A DNA stretch of 47,788 nucleotides from Candidatus Scatonaster coprocaballi. Lineage in GTDB: Bacteria; Bacillota; Clostridia; Saccharofermentanales; Saccharofermentanaceae. The stretch is taken from NCBI GenBank assembly GCA_018064475.1, contig JAGHVD010000011.1, forward strand, positions 1 through 47,788, written 5' to 3'. Below the pieces are notes generated by a model. The model ran no database searches. It saw only the letters and a program-made list of their open reading frames with translations, and had not been told where the DNA came from. Shown here in pieces: positions 16,802 to 26,551 of the stretch (positions are counted from its first letter, which is position 1; each line of letters begins with the position of its first letter). Both the position numbers and the translations under genes were made by a program.

Positions 16802-19435
16802 TCAATAGTACTCTTTACGGAGACCCTCGATAATGTCATCCTTCATGAAACTGGACAGACAGATTCCCGTCGTGACCACGACCACGAGCAGGTGCATCAG
16901 CACAACGATCACTGCGAACAGCACACGGATATATCGATAGATAGACGGATCGATCAGGAGCATGGAGAGCAGAAGTGCGCCACCGAACAGCAGGATCAGA
17001 AGCTGTACACCCTCCGAGAAGTAGATCAGACTCTCCGCGATGACCATACGGAAGAGCGTCTTGCGCGACATGCCGACCGACATCAGCAGAATATATTCCT
17101 TCCTTCTGAACATGATGTTCGAGATGACCGTCATCACCACATTCAAGAAGCACATCAAGCTCAACATGGCCACATAGCCGTACAAGATGATCTCCATCAG
17201 CTTATTGACGGCACGTGCAGCACGCGTTTCTCGACCCAGATCCACCAGTGGATCCGTCATGTATAGGCGTTCCTCGAGAATTTCCTTCATGGCTTCTACC
17301 GCCGTTCGCGGATCCTTGGCCGTAAACTGGAAAGTTTCCACACCGATATTTCCCTCCAGCTCATAGTATTCCATGCGGCTCATCGGCACATAGATCTGGA
17401 TACAAGACAGATCCGACGCCAGTTCCTCCACCCAGTCGACCTCCGCCACCGGCTCAAGATGCATCCTCTCCAGCAGTTCCGTCCTCGAATAACCGTATTC
17501 CGTAATCAGATACGGGAAGTCCATCCGCTCCGGAAGTTGTTCGAATACTGGGAGGACCTGGATCTGTTGCGTCGCCTCGTCGAAATACGTGCATTGGTTG
17601 TTGATCAGGCATTTTCTGGAACCATATGTGAGGAATTCCTCCGAATCGATCCCATACTTCTCGCACAACTCGCGCCAGGTACCGTCCTCTACGAATACCA
17701 TCTGCACCTGGCTTCCCACCGTCTCTTCTTCCACCATATCTGGGAAAAGCACCTGATACGATTCTGTGGTCTCTTCTTGGGGTAGGCTGATGTACATCTC
17801 CATGGTGAAGGACATGCGGCTACTACGGACACCTTCTACAGCGGCCATCTCATAGAACAACGACCGATCTTCCTTGCCGAATCCACCCACGTCCGTAGTC
17901 TGAATATAATGGATGACATCGGCCTGGCCGCTCTGTTCCGTATCGAAGAGCATGTTCGACACATTTCGCACCAGCATATTCGCGAAGATGATCATGAGCA
18001 CGCTGGCCACGATTGAGATGACCGTCGCACGATATCTCTTGCGATAGCGGAGATAGTTCTTCATGGACAGACCGCCGGCAAATCCGAAGATTCGCTCCGT
18101 GATCTTGGCATTGAAGTGGCCAAACACATTGGATCTGCTCTTCTCATCGAAGATCTCGCTATCACGCACCGCTTTGACCGGCGTCACGCGGGAGACCTTC
18201 ATCATCGGGACGAATACTGCGATCAGGATCGTAAAGATGGCCAGTAGCACCGGTGCAATCAGATTCTGATATCCCAAGCGGTACTCCAGATCAATATTCT
18301 TCGCGATGATGAAATTCGCAGCATCACTACTCATGTCCTGCAACGCATGGATCAGGCAGGCACTGAGGAACTGTCCGAGTGCGACACCGATGGGAATAGC
18401 GATGATCGAATAGTAGAAGGCTTCTTTCAAGATCAACTGTCGGACCTGCTTGCGCGTCGCGCCGACAGACTTCAGTAGGCAGATGGCCCGGAGTCGTTCC
18501 GACGAAGAGGTGGAGAAAGAATTGTAGATCAGCATGACAGCCAGAAGTACGATGATCGCCACGGTAAATGCCATAATGACCGCAAATGTCATCTTCGTGT
18601 GACTGTCATCCGCCGAATCCTCCAGTCGAATAAAATCCTTGTTATAGAGGCAGCTGTCCTCGTCTTCGAAATATGACTTCGTAAAACTACGATAGAGTGA
18701 AGCATCCTTAAGCTGATAATAGGCATTGACTGTATTACCGGTAATGATCGAATCTGAAGTCGTAAGGATCGTATTGTCGGCGATGTTTTTCCATGAGGCA
18801 TATTCCGGCACGACGAAATAACCCACGATCGTAAAAGTACTGCTTCCGGTCAGGAATACCTCTTCATCGATCAAGCCGCTACGGTCGCAGACCAGACTCT
18901 CAAGGTTCACTACTTTATGTCCTTCTGAATATCGCGTATACATATCCAGAGAGATCTGCGCGCCGATGCTCAATTCATTACGGTCATCGGCAAACATCTC
19001 CAGCGAGATGATTGCCTCGTTCTCATTCTCCGGCAACCGTCCCTGCACAAGATGGTAATTACAGAGTTCCTGGAATTTCGGATTCATGGCACCGACGAAA
19101 TACTTATATTTCTTCGTATGCGACACCAGCTCCATTCCACCCGGCCCCGGGTTACAACCAAGTTCCTGTACGTAGGCCACTTCTTCCACGCGAGAATCCT
19201 TCGCCATCTTCTGATAGTCGATCGAACTGATGGAATACGCCTGGACATGCCATTGACCATAGTCATCGTCCGCAAAACTCTTCAAGATATCCATTGCGCT
19301 CACATACGCCGAGCTGACAAGCGTGAACATCGTGGTCGCCACAATAATACCGATCAACGTCAGGATCGCTCTCCCTCGGTTGTTGAACACGGTACGCTTG
19401 GCATACTTGCTGATGATGTTCGCGCGTCCGCTCAT
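16802..19435 (-). CDS. ABC transporter permease, two FtsX domains
   Basis: The 877-residue protein has a helix near residues 23-45, a large extracellular domain, three helices near 280-410 (FtsX domain 1), another helix near 470-490, a second extracellular domain, and three helices near 730-855 (FtsX domain 2). This MacB/FtsX-like duplication is typical of mechanotransmission ABC systems that act on lipoproteins, peptides or antimicrobial compounds. The ATG overlaps the stop of its ATPase by 4 bases. It is the last gene of a regulator-kinase-ATPase-permease operon, so a role in sensing or resisting an envelope-active compound is likely but not shown. Confidence 0.88.
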   Translation of the reverse strand: MSGRANIISKYAKRTVFNNRGRAILTLIGIIVATTMFTLVSSAYVSAMDILKSFADDDYGQWHVQAYSISSIDYQKMAKDSRVEEVAYVQELGCNPGPGGMELVSHTKKYKYFVGAMNPKFQELCNYHLVQGRLPENENEAIISLEMFADDRNELSIGAQISLDMYTRYSEGHKVVNLESLVCDRSGLIDEEVFLTGSSTFTIVGYFVVPEYASWKNIADNTILTTSDSIITGNTVNAYYQLKDASLYRSFTKSYFEDEDSCLYNKDFIRLEDSADDSHTKMTFAVIMAFTVAIIVLLAVMLIYNSFSTSSSERLRAICLLKSVGATRKQVRQLILKEAFYYSIIAIPIGVALGQFLSACLIHALQDMSSDAANFIIAKNIDLEYRLGYQNLIAPVLLAIFTILIAVFVPMMKVSRVTPVKAVRDSEIFDEKSRSNVFGHFNAKITERIFGFAGGLSMKNYLRYRKRYRATVISIVASVLMIIFANMLVRNVSNMLFDTEQSGQADVIHYIQTTDVGGFGKEDRSLFYEMAAVEGVRSSRMSFTMEMYISLPQEETTESYQVLFPDMVEEETVGSQVQMVFVEDGTWRELCEKYGIDSEEFLTYGSRKCLINNQCTYFDEATQQIQVLPVFEQLPERMDFPYLITEYGYSRTELLERMHLEPVAEVDWVEELASDLSCIQIYVPMSRMEYYELEGNIGVETFQFTAKDPRTAVEAMKEILEERLYMTDPLVDLGRETRAARAVNKLMEIILYGYVAMLSLMCFLNVVMTVISNIMFRRKEYILLMSVGMSRKTLFRMVIAESLIYFSEGVQLLILLFGGALLLSMLLIDPSIYRYIRVLFAVIVVLMHLLVVVVTTGICLSSFMKDDIIEGLRKEYY

Positions 19436-20115
19436 TTACGAATCACCTCATCGTGACGGATCTTACCGTCCTGGATCGTAATGATGCGCTTCGCCTGCAG
19501 CGCCACATTCTCATCGTGCGTAATGAGAACTGTCGTCTGGTTGTATTTTGCATTGGAATATTTCAAGAGTTCGACGACTTCCTGGCTGTTCTTGGAGTCG
19601 AGATTACCTGTCGGCTCATCCGCCAGAAGGATCGTCGGCGCATTAATCAGCGCACGACCGATGGCCACACGCTGCTGCTGTCCACCGGACAACTGTCCCG
19701 GATAGAAATTCTTTCGTTCTTTGAGTTTCAGAATATCGAGAAGCTCATCCATTCGCTCCGGATTGACCTTACGATGGTCCAGCAGTACCGGCATCGCAAT
19801 ATTCTCCACCACTGTCAGTACCGGAATCAGGTTGAAGAACTGGTACACCAATCCGATCTCTCTTCTTCGGAAGATGGCCAGTTGCTCATCGTTCTGCTTG
19901 AAGATGTCTTTCCCGTCCACATACACCGTGCCGGAAGTCGGTCGGTCTACGCCACCCAGCATATGAAGCAGGGTCGACTTACCCGAACCGGACGCACCGA
20001 TGATCGCGACGAAATCACCTTTGTCGATGCTCAAGGATACATCGTCCAGCGCAGCGACCACGTTCTCGTCTTTACCATATGTCTTGACCAGATGTTCTGC
20101 TCGCAATAATTCCAT
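19432..20115 (-). CDS. ABC transporter ATPase, MacB/LolD type
   Basis: The 227 residues carry Walker A GASGSGKST, Q-loop VYQFFNLIPVLTVVENIAMP, signature LSGGQQQRVAIGRALI, Walker B ILLADEPTGNLD and the switch His in VLITHDE. These are the features of the LolD/MacB/BceA ATPase group. I set the start at the ATG at 20115, 7 bases after GAGG, since the protein then begins MELLRAEHLVKTYG. It lies 4 bases after the kinase gene and overlaps the permease gene. Confidence 0.93.
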   Translation of the reverse strand: MELLRAEHLVKTYGKDENVVAALDDVSLSIDKGDFVAIIGASGSGKSTLLHMLGGVDRPTSGTVYVDGKDIFKQNDEQLAIFRRREIGLVYQFFNLIPVLTVVENIAMPVLLDHRKVNPERMDELLDILKLKERKNFYPGQLSGGQQQRVAIGRALINAPTILLADEPTGNLDSKNSQEVVELLKYSNAKYNQTTVLITHDENVALQAKRIITIQDGKIRHDEVIRK

Positions 20116-20119
20116 CTTT

Positions 20120-21130
20120 TCACCTCGAAGATTTATATAGACGAATCGTGAATCTCGCGCCGTGTTCCGGCTCTTCACGATTCGACGCACGGGTCGTACC
20201 GTTCTGACGATCAATGATCATCTTCCCCAACGCAAGACCGATACCGATGCTGGAGTTGACGGCTACTTTTCCACGGTAAAAGCGCTCGAACACATGGGGG
20301 ATATCTTCTGGGTCGATGCCAGAACCGGTATCCTGGATCATAATCTCGCAGTAGATTGGGGTATCCTTCACGATCACGTCAATCCTTCCGCCGGAAGGGG
20401 TATGCTCCATACAGTTCTTGATGATGTTGCTCACCGTCTCGCAAGTCCACATCATGTCTCCGCGTACCTTCGCATCCTCCGGCACGTCGATCTTCAGCGC
20501 AATGTTATTGACATCCAGCGGCACAGCCAGCGAATCTGCTGCGCGCTTCACCATATCCTTGACCAGATATTCCTTGCTCTCGAAGTACACAGTATCCGCA
20601 TCAAGCTTACTCATCTTAAGAAGCGTGTTGATGAGCCACTCGATACGGTTGAGGCTCTGCATCATCTCACTGAGCAGATCGTATCGCTTCTCGTCAGGAA
20701 GGTCTTCCACTGCAAAGAGATCGGTAATGATGTTCATGGAAGTCAGCGGAGTACGAAGCTGATGGGCAATGTCTGCAATGGAATCAGAGAGGAAACGCTT
20801 ATCGGCCAGAAGTTGTGCGGCCTGTTCGCGAAGACGGATGACCATCTTATGGATCTCACTGCTTAAGATGGCCACTTCCCCTTCCTGGTACTCTTCGAAG
20901 TTCACCTTCTCGGCACCATGCAGGACCCTGTCGATGGCATCGGACAACTCTGCCATTCGGCGATACCGACGAGAATCTGCAATCACACGTACCATCATCA
21001 GGATTGCGAAGGTCACCACGACCGCGATGCCCGCGTAGAAGGAGAAGAAGAAAGCCGCAACGGACAGCACCACGGTCAGCGCAAAGCTGACTAGGTATTC
21101 TTTTCGAACTTCTGCATTATAACGGAACAT
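20120..21130 (-). CDS. Intramembrane-sensing histidine kinase
   Basis: The 336-residue kinase has two N-terminal helices (about 13-31 and 34-50) joined by only a few residues, so it lacks an extracellular sensor. This is the layout of BceS/VanS-like kinases that take their signal from a partner ABC transporter. A short HAMP-like linker leads to the H-box SIADIAHQLRTPLTSM (phospho-His 123), the N-box NIIKNCMEHTPSGG, G1 DTGSGIDPEDIPHVFERFYRG and G2 GIGLALGKMII. It follows the response regulator gene after 2 bases and precedes the ATPase gene. Confidence 0.92.
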   Translation of the reverse strand: MFRYNAEVRKEYLVSFALTVVLSVAAFFFSFYAGIAVVVTFAILMMVRVIADSRRYRRMAELSDAIDRVLHGAEKVNFEEYQEGEVAILSSEIHKMVIRLREQAAQLLADKRFLSDSIADIAHQLRTPLTSMNIITDLFAVEDLPDEKRYDLLSEMMQSLNRIEWLINTLLKMSKLDADTVYFESKEYLVKDMVKRAADSLAVPLDVNNIALKIDVPEDAKVRGDMMWTCETVSNIIKNCMEHTPSGGRIDVIVKDTPIYCEIMIQDTGSGIDPEDIPHVFERFYRGKVAVNSSIGIGLALGKMIIDRQNGTTRASNREEPEHGARFTIRLYKSSR

Positions 21131-21132
21131 GC

Positions 21133-21807
21133 TTACTCTCCGGCCTTATATCCGAATCCACGGATGGTACGAATCAGTGTCGGCTCAGCCGGATCGTCCT
21201 CGATCTTCTCACGAAGTCGCTTGATATATACGGTCAGCGTATTATCGTTGACATATTCGCCGCCGACATCCCACAGATCCTGAAGGAGCTTGGAACGTGT
21301 CAGCACGACACCCTGATTATTTGCAAAAAGCAACAGCAGACGATACTCCAGTGCGGAGAGAATGATCTCTTCACCATTGCGGCTGACATTTGCACGGGTC
21401 GTATCGATCTTGACCGGACCCAATTCGACGATATCGGAAGACTTGTGTGTTCTTCTCATAACGCTCTTGATTCGGGACAACATCTCTCTCGGACGGAACG
21501 GCTTACTGATGTAGTCATCTGCGCCCATATCCAATCCGGTCACGACACTATATTCATCTCCGGAAGCGGTCACAAAGATGACCGGAATATCCGGCTTCTG
21601 GGACTTGATGGCTGCACAGACTGCGTATCCATTCCCGTCTTTCAACGAGATGTCGATCAGTGCCAATTCGAAAGCTTCGTTCTCGATCTTCGTCATCGCG
21701 GTAGTCTGGCCAGGCGCCCAAATGACATCGAACCCCTCCGTTTTCAGGAATGCCGTCAGTGTTGTAACGATACTCGTATCGTCTTCTACAAGAAGAATCT
21801 TTATCAT
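21133..21807 (-). CDS. OmpR-family response regulator
   Basis: The 224 residues have a receiver domain with acidic pocket LLVEDDTS, phospho-acceptor Asp52 in ALIDISL, Thr in IFVTASG and Lys in YISKPFRP, and then a winged-helix DNA-binding domain (SALEYRLLLLFANN ... TVYIKRLREKIEDDP ... IRTIRGFGYKAGE). It is the first gene of the four-gene operon with the kinase and ABC transporter. Its likely targets are this operon or a transporter nearby, such as the ABC-2 exporter just upstream. Confidence 0.94.
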   Translation of the reverse strand: MIKILLVEDDTSIVTTLTAFLKTEGFDVIWAPGQTTAMTKIENEAFELALIDISLKDGNGYAVCAAIKSQKPDIPVIFVTASGDEYSVVTGLDMGADDYISKPFRPREMLSRIKSVMRRTHKSSDIVELGPVKIDTTRANVSRNGEEIILSALEYRLLLLFANNQGVVLTRSKLLQDLWDVGGEYVNDNTLTVYIKRLREKIEDDPAEPTLIRTIRGFGYKAGE

Positions 21808-21893
21808 AGGTCTACCTCATTGTCCCTCAATCATGGACGGATACGCCACAACATATGCCGATGTGTGCGAGCGCGACGCATACGTTCTCTATT

Positions 21894-21899
21894 ATTTTA
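21894..21899 (-). promoter_or_regulatory. Possible -10 box of regulator operon
   Basis: TAAAAT on the minus strand, about 86 bases before the ATG at 21807. The best -35 (TCTTCA at 17 bp) is weak. Confidence 0.3.
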
Positions 21900-21964
21900 C
21901 CTTTTTTCAGGATAAATGAAGAGAGCTTTTTACACAAGTTCTTCCTATTGCTATGAAGAATGAC

Positions 21965-24244
21965 TCAGATGGCTTCCGCCTGCACCGTCTCGGTCTTGGG
22001 TTGACGTTTATGTGTCAGAAGGAGTACGGCAAAAGCAACGACAATGACGATGGTGACGCAAAGTCCGCCTTCTGGTCCGAAACCACCGCCGGTCATGATG
22101 TCCCGAGCCGAAGCGTTCGTAGTAGAACGAAGTACGGAAGCATTGCCCGCATTACCACTGACTTCCAGTCCGAAGACATTGCCCTGGCAGAAGTTCCAGA
22201 CGGTGTGCATCGCGCAGACCATGTAGATGTTGCCATTACGAAGTGCGATACAGGCGAACAGGGCCGCAATGAGTGCCAGGTTGATGAGTGCCAGCCAGGA
22301 GTACCCCGCATTTCCGGCATGCATCAGACTGAAGCACATGGACGAGAAGAACACGGCAAAAGGTACGCCCAAGCGGGAGGCGACACGTGGAATCATGTAA
22401 CCACGCATCATGATCTCTTCCGTCGCACCCTGCGGGAGCCACATCAGGATGTAGAGCAGGAACATCGGAAGATGCTCGGTACGAAGGGCGAAGCCTTCAC
22501 ATGTCACCTGACCTGTCGCAAGCAGCAGACCATACACGGAACCAATCAGCAGAAGGCCCAGTCCAAGACCGCTGACATAAGATCTCCACGGAGTCATTTT
22601 CCCGTCTTTCTTCAAGGACTTCGCAGAAGGAAAACCCAGTGTCGACAGCGGGTTCTTCTCACGAAGGCGAACCAGCAGAACGTATAGACCGATGATGACC
22701 CAGTAGCCGAGTCCCATGAAGAAGATGAACCATTTATTCTGCATGAACTGTGCGAAAAGATCTGCCGATCTGTTCATCACTTCTGACACACCTTCCACGC
22801 CGGAAATGTCGCGGAACATTCGGATGAAGGACATCGATTCCGGGCTCTTCATGAACGAGACAATTGCCGGGATCATGGCGATCGGCTGGAACAGGGATAG
22901 AAGCGCAAGTGGCAGCACCGCATGTCCGACGAGGAACTTGATGAGTGAACGTCTCTTCTTCGCATGGTAGCCGAATACATTCGCACGAGAGATGGAAACA
23001 TAGTCTTTCTCCTGCTTCTTCGCAATCTTCGCCGCGCGGCGGAGTTCTCGCTCCGACTTCGTCTCAACTGCTACGGTGAATGCTTCTGTCTCAAGAAGTC
23101 TTCTCGATACGAGGATACATACTCCAGCAAGAAGGAATGTCACCATGCTCGTAATGATCACCGGAAGCACGCGGGCCGTACCCATCATGCAGTCTCCGAT
23201 CCCGTAGAAGTGTCCGTAGATTGGAATATAGTTATTCACAGGATTCGGTGTAGTGGACTGCATACAGGTTACACACGCCACCAACACGATCAGGAAGATC
23301 GGCAGGAATGTCGTCTGCGCCGAAGAGATCGATTGATTCAGGCAGGAGATCAGGATCGTGATCGCCGCCATGAAAGCAGCCAGAGACAATATCAGTAGAA
23401 GGAGACCTGGAAGTCCGTACCACTTCGACAGGAAGATCGTCGGTACCAGAAGTACGGCGCAGGGAATCAGTGCATGGAGCAGCACACCGATATAATTGCC
23501 CAGTACGATCGTCATTCGAGAGATCGGTGTCATGAGTATCGCGGCAAAAGTCCCTCGTTCCTTCTCACCTGCAATCGCGTTCATGCCGGAAAGCATGCAC
23601 ACATACATGATGCATACGAAGAACAGCAGTGGCATCACCATTCGACTCACGCGATCACGGACAACATTATGTTCCGATTGGGTATACATACCGGAGATCA
23701 TCTGTTCAGGCACTTCCTCCCGCTTGACTGGTATCTCAAGACTAGACTGGATATATGGGAGATATCCATCTGTAAGCATTTCATCGATTAATTCTTCTTG
23801 CGCTTCGACATATTCCAGATAGTCAGGCGAGCAATAAGTCAAGATCTCCGGTATTTCTTCCGGCACCTGTTCCAATACCAGTTCGTCAAAATCCTCTGGA
23901 AAAACCATCACCATGAATGCGTCTTCTTCTTCCATCCAAGATGTGAAGGTGAAGATATCGTAGTAGGCCTCCCATTCCTTCTTCTTGATCTGTGAATTCA
24001 AGTAGAAGTTCTGGGACGTCAGATATTCATCCATAGAATCCGGCATATTTACAATGATAAGATGGTCCGCATAATCCGGCATCGGCTCGCTACCGGAATG
24101 ATAGACTAGAAGACTCGTCATGAAGCAGATCACCACCATGACAAAACCAACGCAGGTCATAAGCGTCGAGACCGAAGCCTGTGCGCGCATGCTGTGGTTC
24201 TTACCGAATGTTTTGCGAACGAGTGCAATAATCGCGCGACGCAT
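21965..24244 (-). CDS. ABC-2 permease fused to CPBP (CAAX-type) protease
   Basis: This 759-residue protein joins two membrane proteins. Residues 1 to about 400 are an ABC-2/NatB-type exporter half, with one N-terminal helix, a long acidic extracellular region, then SGMNAIAGEKERGTFAAILM and five further helices. Residues about 430-759 are a CPBP-family intramembrane protease with its three motifs: ATEEIMMRGYM (EExxxR), FSLMHAGN (FxxxH) and AMHTVWNFCQGN (HxxxN). GGAGG lies 8 bases before the ATG, which is 4 bases after the ATPase stop. Such fusions occur in Clostridia. The protease part may process a peptide exported or inactivated by the transporter; this is inference. Confidence 0.88.
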   Translation of the reverse strand: MRRAIIALVRKTFGKNHSMRAQASVSTLMTCVGFVMVVICFMTSLLVYHSGSEPMPDYADHLIIVNMPDSMDEYLTSQNFYLNSQIKKKEWEAYYDIFTFTSWMEEEDAFMVMVFPEDFDELVLEQVPEEIPEILTYCSPDYLEYVEAQEELIDEMLTDGYLPYIQSSLEIPVKREEVPEQMISGMYTQSEHNVVRDRVSRMVMPLLFFVCIMYVCMLSGMNAIAGEKERGTFAAILMTPISRMTIVLGNYIGVLLHALIPCAVLLVPTIFLSKWYGLPGLLLLILSLAAFMAAITILISCLNQSISSAQTTFLPIFLIVLVACVTCMQSTTPNPVNNYIPIYGHFYGIGDCMMGTARVLPVIITSMVTFLLAGVCILVSRRLLETEAFTVAVETKSERELRRAAKIAKKQEKDYVSISRANVFGYHAKKRRSLIKFLVGHAVLPLALLSLFQPIAMIPAIVSFMKSPESMSFIRMFRDISGVEGVSEVMNRSADLFAQFMQNKWFIFFMGLGYWVIIGLYVLLVRLREKNPLSTLGFPSAKSLKKDGKMTPWRSYVSGLGLGLLLIGSVYGLLLATGQVTCEGFALRTEHLPMFLLYILMWLPQGATEEIMMRGYMIPRVASRLGVPFAVFFSSMCFSLMHAGNAGYSWLALINLALIAALFACIALRNGNIYMVCAMHTVWNFCQGNVFGLEVSGNAGNASVLRSTTNASARDIMTGGGFGPEGGLCVTIVIVVAFAVLLLTHKRQPKTETVQAEAI

Positions 24245-24248
24245 GGTG

Positions 24249-24983
24249 TCAGCCTCCTACGTGATACTCAGTATAAAGCTTGAAGAAAGCTTCTTCGAAA
24301 TTCTTACTTTGTGTCTTCTCGGTCAATGCTACTGCAGAGCCCTGATCCACGATTCGACCGTCTACCAGAATGGCGATTTCGTCGCAGAGTTGCTCGGCCA
24401 CTGAGAAAATATGTGTCGACAATAGAACACTCTTCCCCTGTTCTTTCAGTTCGAGCAAGTAATCCATGACTTGTCTCGAGGTCAGAATATCCAGACCGTT
24501 GGTCGGCTCATCGAAGATAATGACATCTGGATTATGGATGAGCGATATCACGATCGATATCTTCTGCTTCATACCGGTAGAGAGTTCCACGATTTTCTTA
24601 TCTGCGAAGGGGTGAATGCCGAAGCGCTGGAACTGTGCCATCTTGCGTGCTTCGACTTCCTCCTTCGGAATGTCGTAGAGTTCGCTGAAGAAATGATAGA
24701 GTTGATTCGGTGTAGAAAGCGGATCCAGCTTGATCTCTGTTGTCAGGAATCCGATTTTTCTTCTGATCTCTTGTGCCGAGCCCTGGCTGTCCAGGCCACA
24801 GATCGTGACCAGGCCGGAAGTCGGCTTGAGCAAGGTTGCGATCATCTGCATGAGAGTGGTTTTGCCGGCGCCGTTCGGGCCAAGGAGACCGAAGATCTGT
24901 CCTTTGTCCACTGAGAAACTGACACCTTTCACCACCAAATCACTCTTGTTATAACGTTTTGTAACATTGTTTACAGTAATCAT
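24249..24983 (-). CDS. ABC-2 transporter ATPase (NatA-like)
   Basis: The 244 residues carry Walker A GLLGPNGAGKTT, signature ELSTGMKQKISIV, Walker B VIIFDEPTNGLD and switch His LLSTHIFS. This set is typical of NatA and related drug or sodium exporters. It lies between the two permease genes (58 bases after the first, 4 bases before the fused one), so the working transporter is probably one ATPase pair with the two different permeases. Confidence 0.92.
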   Translation of the reverse strand: MITVNNVTKRYNKSDLVVKGVSFSVDKGQIFGLLGPNGAGKTTLMQMIATLLKPTSGLVTICGLDSQGSAQEIRRKIGFLTTEIKLDPLSTPNQLYHFFSELYDIPKEEVEARKMAQFQRFGIHPFADKKIVELSTGMKQKISIVISLIHNPDVIIFDEPTNGLDILTSRQVMDYLLELKEQGKSVLLSTHIFSVAEQLCDEIAILVDGRIVDQGSAVALTEKTQSKNFEEAFFKLYTEYHVGG

Positions 24984-25041
24984 TCTCGTTCTCCTTCTAT
25001 CGCATCATTGCGTCTCTTCATTCTCCGTTTCCGGAAGGTCA

Positions 25042-26415
25042 TCAGCTCTCTGCTCCCTTGGAAATATGGGTCATTCCTTCTTTGTTCTCTGCGCACCGCC
25101 AGAACAGCAGGATTGCCAATAGTATGTCAATCGCCGTCGCTACGAGGAAAGTGCTCATGCTGAATGAACCACGGAAAACATCTCGGATCACCATCGCAGA
25201 GTTATGTAATGGAATCATATACTCGGCAAGTAATCCGGCCGACGGGCGGAAGATCATCCCGAAGAAATCGAAGATCAATAACGCCAACGGCACTTGAAGA
25301 TTCATCATCACATCTTCCATGCGGCGCAGGCTGAACACCACGCTGAAGCACAAGGCGGCCATGAAGACAGCACCCACAAGAAGCGAGATGAAGCAGACCA
25401 GTAGTTGTCCTCCTGTTAGGAACAATCCGAACGGTAACATGGAGAAAGCACTATTACTGTGGTTCAACCATGATGAGAAGAATAGTAGCAAGAATGTTGC
25501 GGTTGCACTGACCATGCCCACTGTAACAACAGCAAGTGCTTTTCCCGTAAGAAGCGCCTGGCTCGAAATCGGAGTAAGATAGACTTTCGTGAGGAATCCG
25601 CTTTCTCGTGCGCTGGCCATCGTCTCTGCGGTCAAGGAGTAAATGCAATAATACATCAACAGGATCAGCATACATGGGATCGTACGGGCTGCACCTGCAT
25701 TCGCATCCGCTCTGTGCTTCATGACAAACTGGAACGGGTTGAACCCATCGATTTCCCAACGGTCGCCGCCACCCATCTCGATGTATTCATGTCCGAGCGT
25801 ATCCAGCAAATATCCTGCATACCCGTCCCCAATATCCAGTTGGAACTGTTCCGCTTGCATATTGCTCATAGCAGAGCTTGAATCACAGTAGATCACAATC
25901 TTATTCATGGTCGAGGGAATGCGTTTACCCTGTGCCAACTCGGAGAAATATGTCTTCACCGACTGGTCAAAATCCGCCTGATACCATTCTTGACCTACGC
26001 GTTCTTCCGCACGGAAGAATAAGAAGATCTCGCCGGACTGCAATTCTTTGCGAAGTGCATCGTTGCCTCGCAGATAGAAATCATATTCCGCCTTCTTACC
26101 AATTTCAAAATGTGATTTCTCATCTTTGGCACGAGTGTATAACTTCTCGAATTTCTTCTCAGACAACCAAGTGATGTCGTACTGATCTGCGAGCTTATTC
26201 CCCTCAAGATAGTCGATAAAACTTTCCGGAGCGCCCACAACGGTCAGCGGACGGCTCTGCAGATGTCCGGTCGATAGGTAATTCATCAAGAGTGGAAATA
26301 CATTGATTGCAGCAAGGAGAAGAATGGCCGGCAACAATAGTACAGCCAGCGTTCTTTGCCAGTTGCCCAGAAGTTTGTTCATCTCCCACTTGAATATTGT
26401 GAATGTGTGTCTCAT
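25042..26415 (-). CDS. ABC-2 type transporter permease
   Basis: The 457-residue protein has a first helix near residues 22-45, a long soluble region to about 235, and then five or six helices, starting with TIPCMLILLMYYCIYSLTAE and including ESGFLTKVYLTPISSQALL, the usual ABC-2 core segment. The start is the ATG at 26415 with GAGGG upstream. It is the first gene of the operon with the NatA-like ATPase and the permease-protease fusion. The exported substrate is unknown. Confidence 0.85.
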   Translation of the reverse strand: MRHTFTIFKWEMNKLLGNWQRTLAVLLLPAILLLAAINVFPLLMNYLSTGHLQSRPLTVVGAPESFIDYLEGNKLADQYDITWLSEKKFEKLYTRAKDEKSHFEIGKKAEYDFYLRGNDALRKELQSGEIFLFFRAEERVGQEWYQADFDQSVKTYFSELAQGKRIPSTMNKIVIYCDSSSAMSNMQAEQFQLDIGDGYAGYLLDTLGHEYIEMGGGDRWEIDGFNPFQFVMKHRADANAGAARTIPCMLILLMYYCIYSLTAETMASARESGFLTKVYLTPISSQALLTGKALAVVTVGMVSATATFLLLFFSSWLNHSNSAFSMLPFGLFLTGGQLLVCFISLLVGAVFMAALCFSVVFSLRRMEDVMMNLQVPLALLIFDFFGMIFRPSAGLLAEYMIPLHNSAMVIRDVFRGSFSMSTFLVATAIDILLAILLFWRCAENKEGMTHISKGAES

Positions 26416-26444
26416 AGGAAACCCTCTTGATGCTTGATGCTTTT

Positions 26445-26450
26445 ATTATA
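26445..26450 (-). promoter_or_regulatory. -10 box of ABC-2 exporter operon
   Basis: A perfect TATAAT on the minus strand, 30 bases before the ATG at 26415. No good -35 at 16-18 bp is seen, so regulation by an activator is possible. Confidence 0.4.
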
Positions 26451-26551
26451 CCGATGCGCATAATCAAGTGTGGTAAAGCAACCTTTCACTTTTCATGAAT
26501 AAAGTGTGAATTACTAAGAAAAGGTTAAGATACTGTCAAGCTACGTATGTA

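Noticed and set aside
15136-21807. VanY-like lipoprotein plus two-component system as a vancomycin resistance cluster
   Set aside because: There is no vanH, vanA-type ligase or vanX gene, and the genes lie in separate operons.
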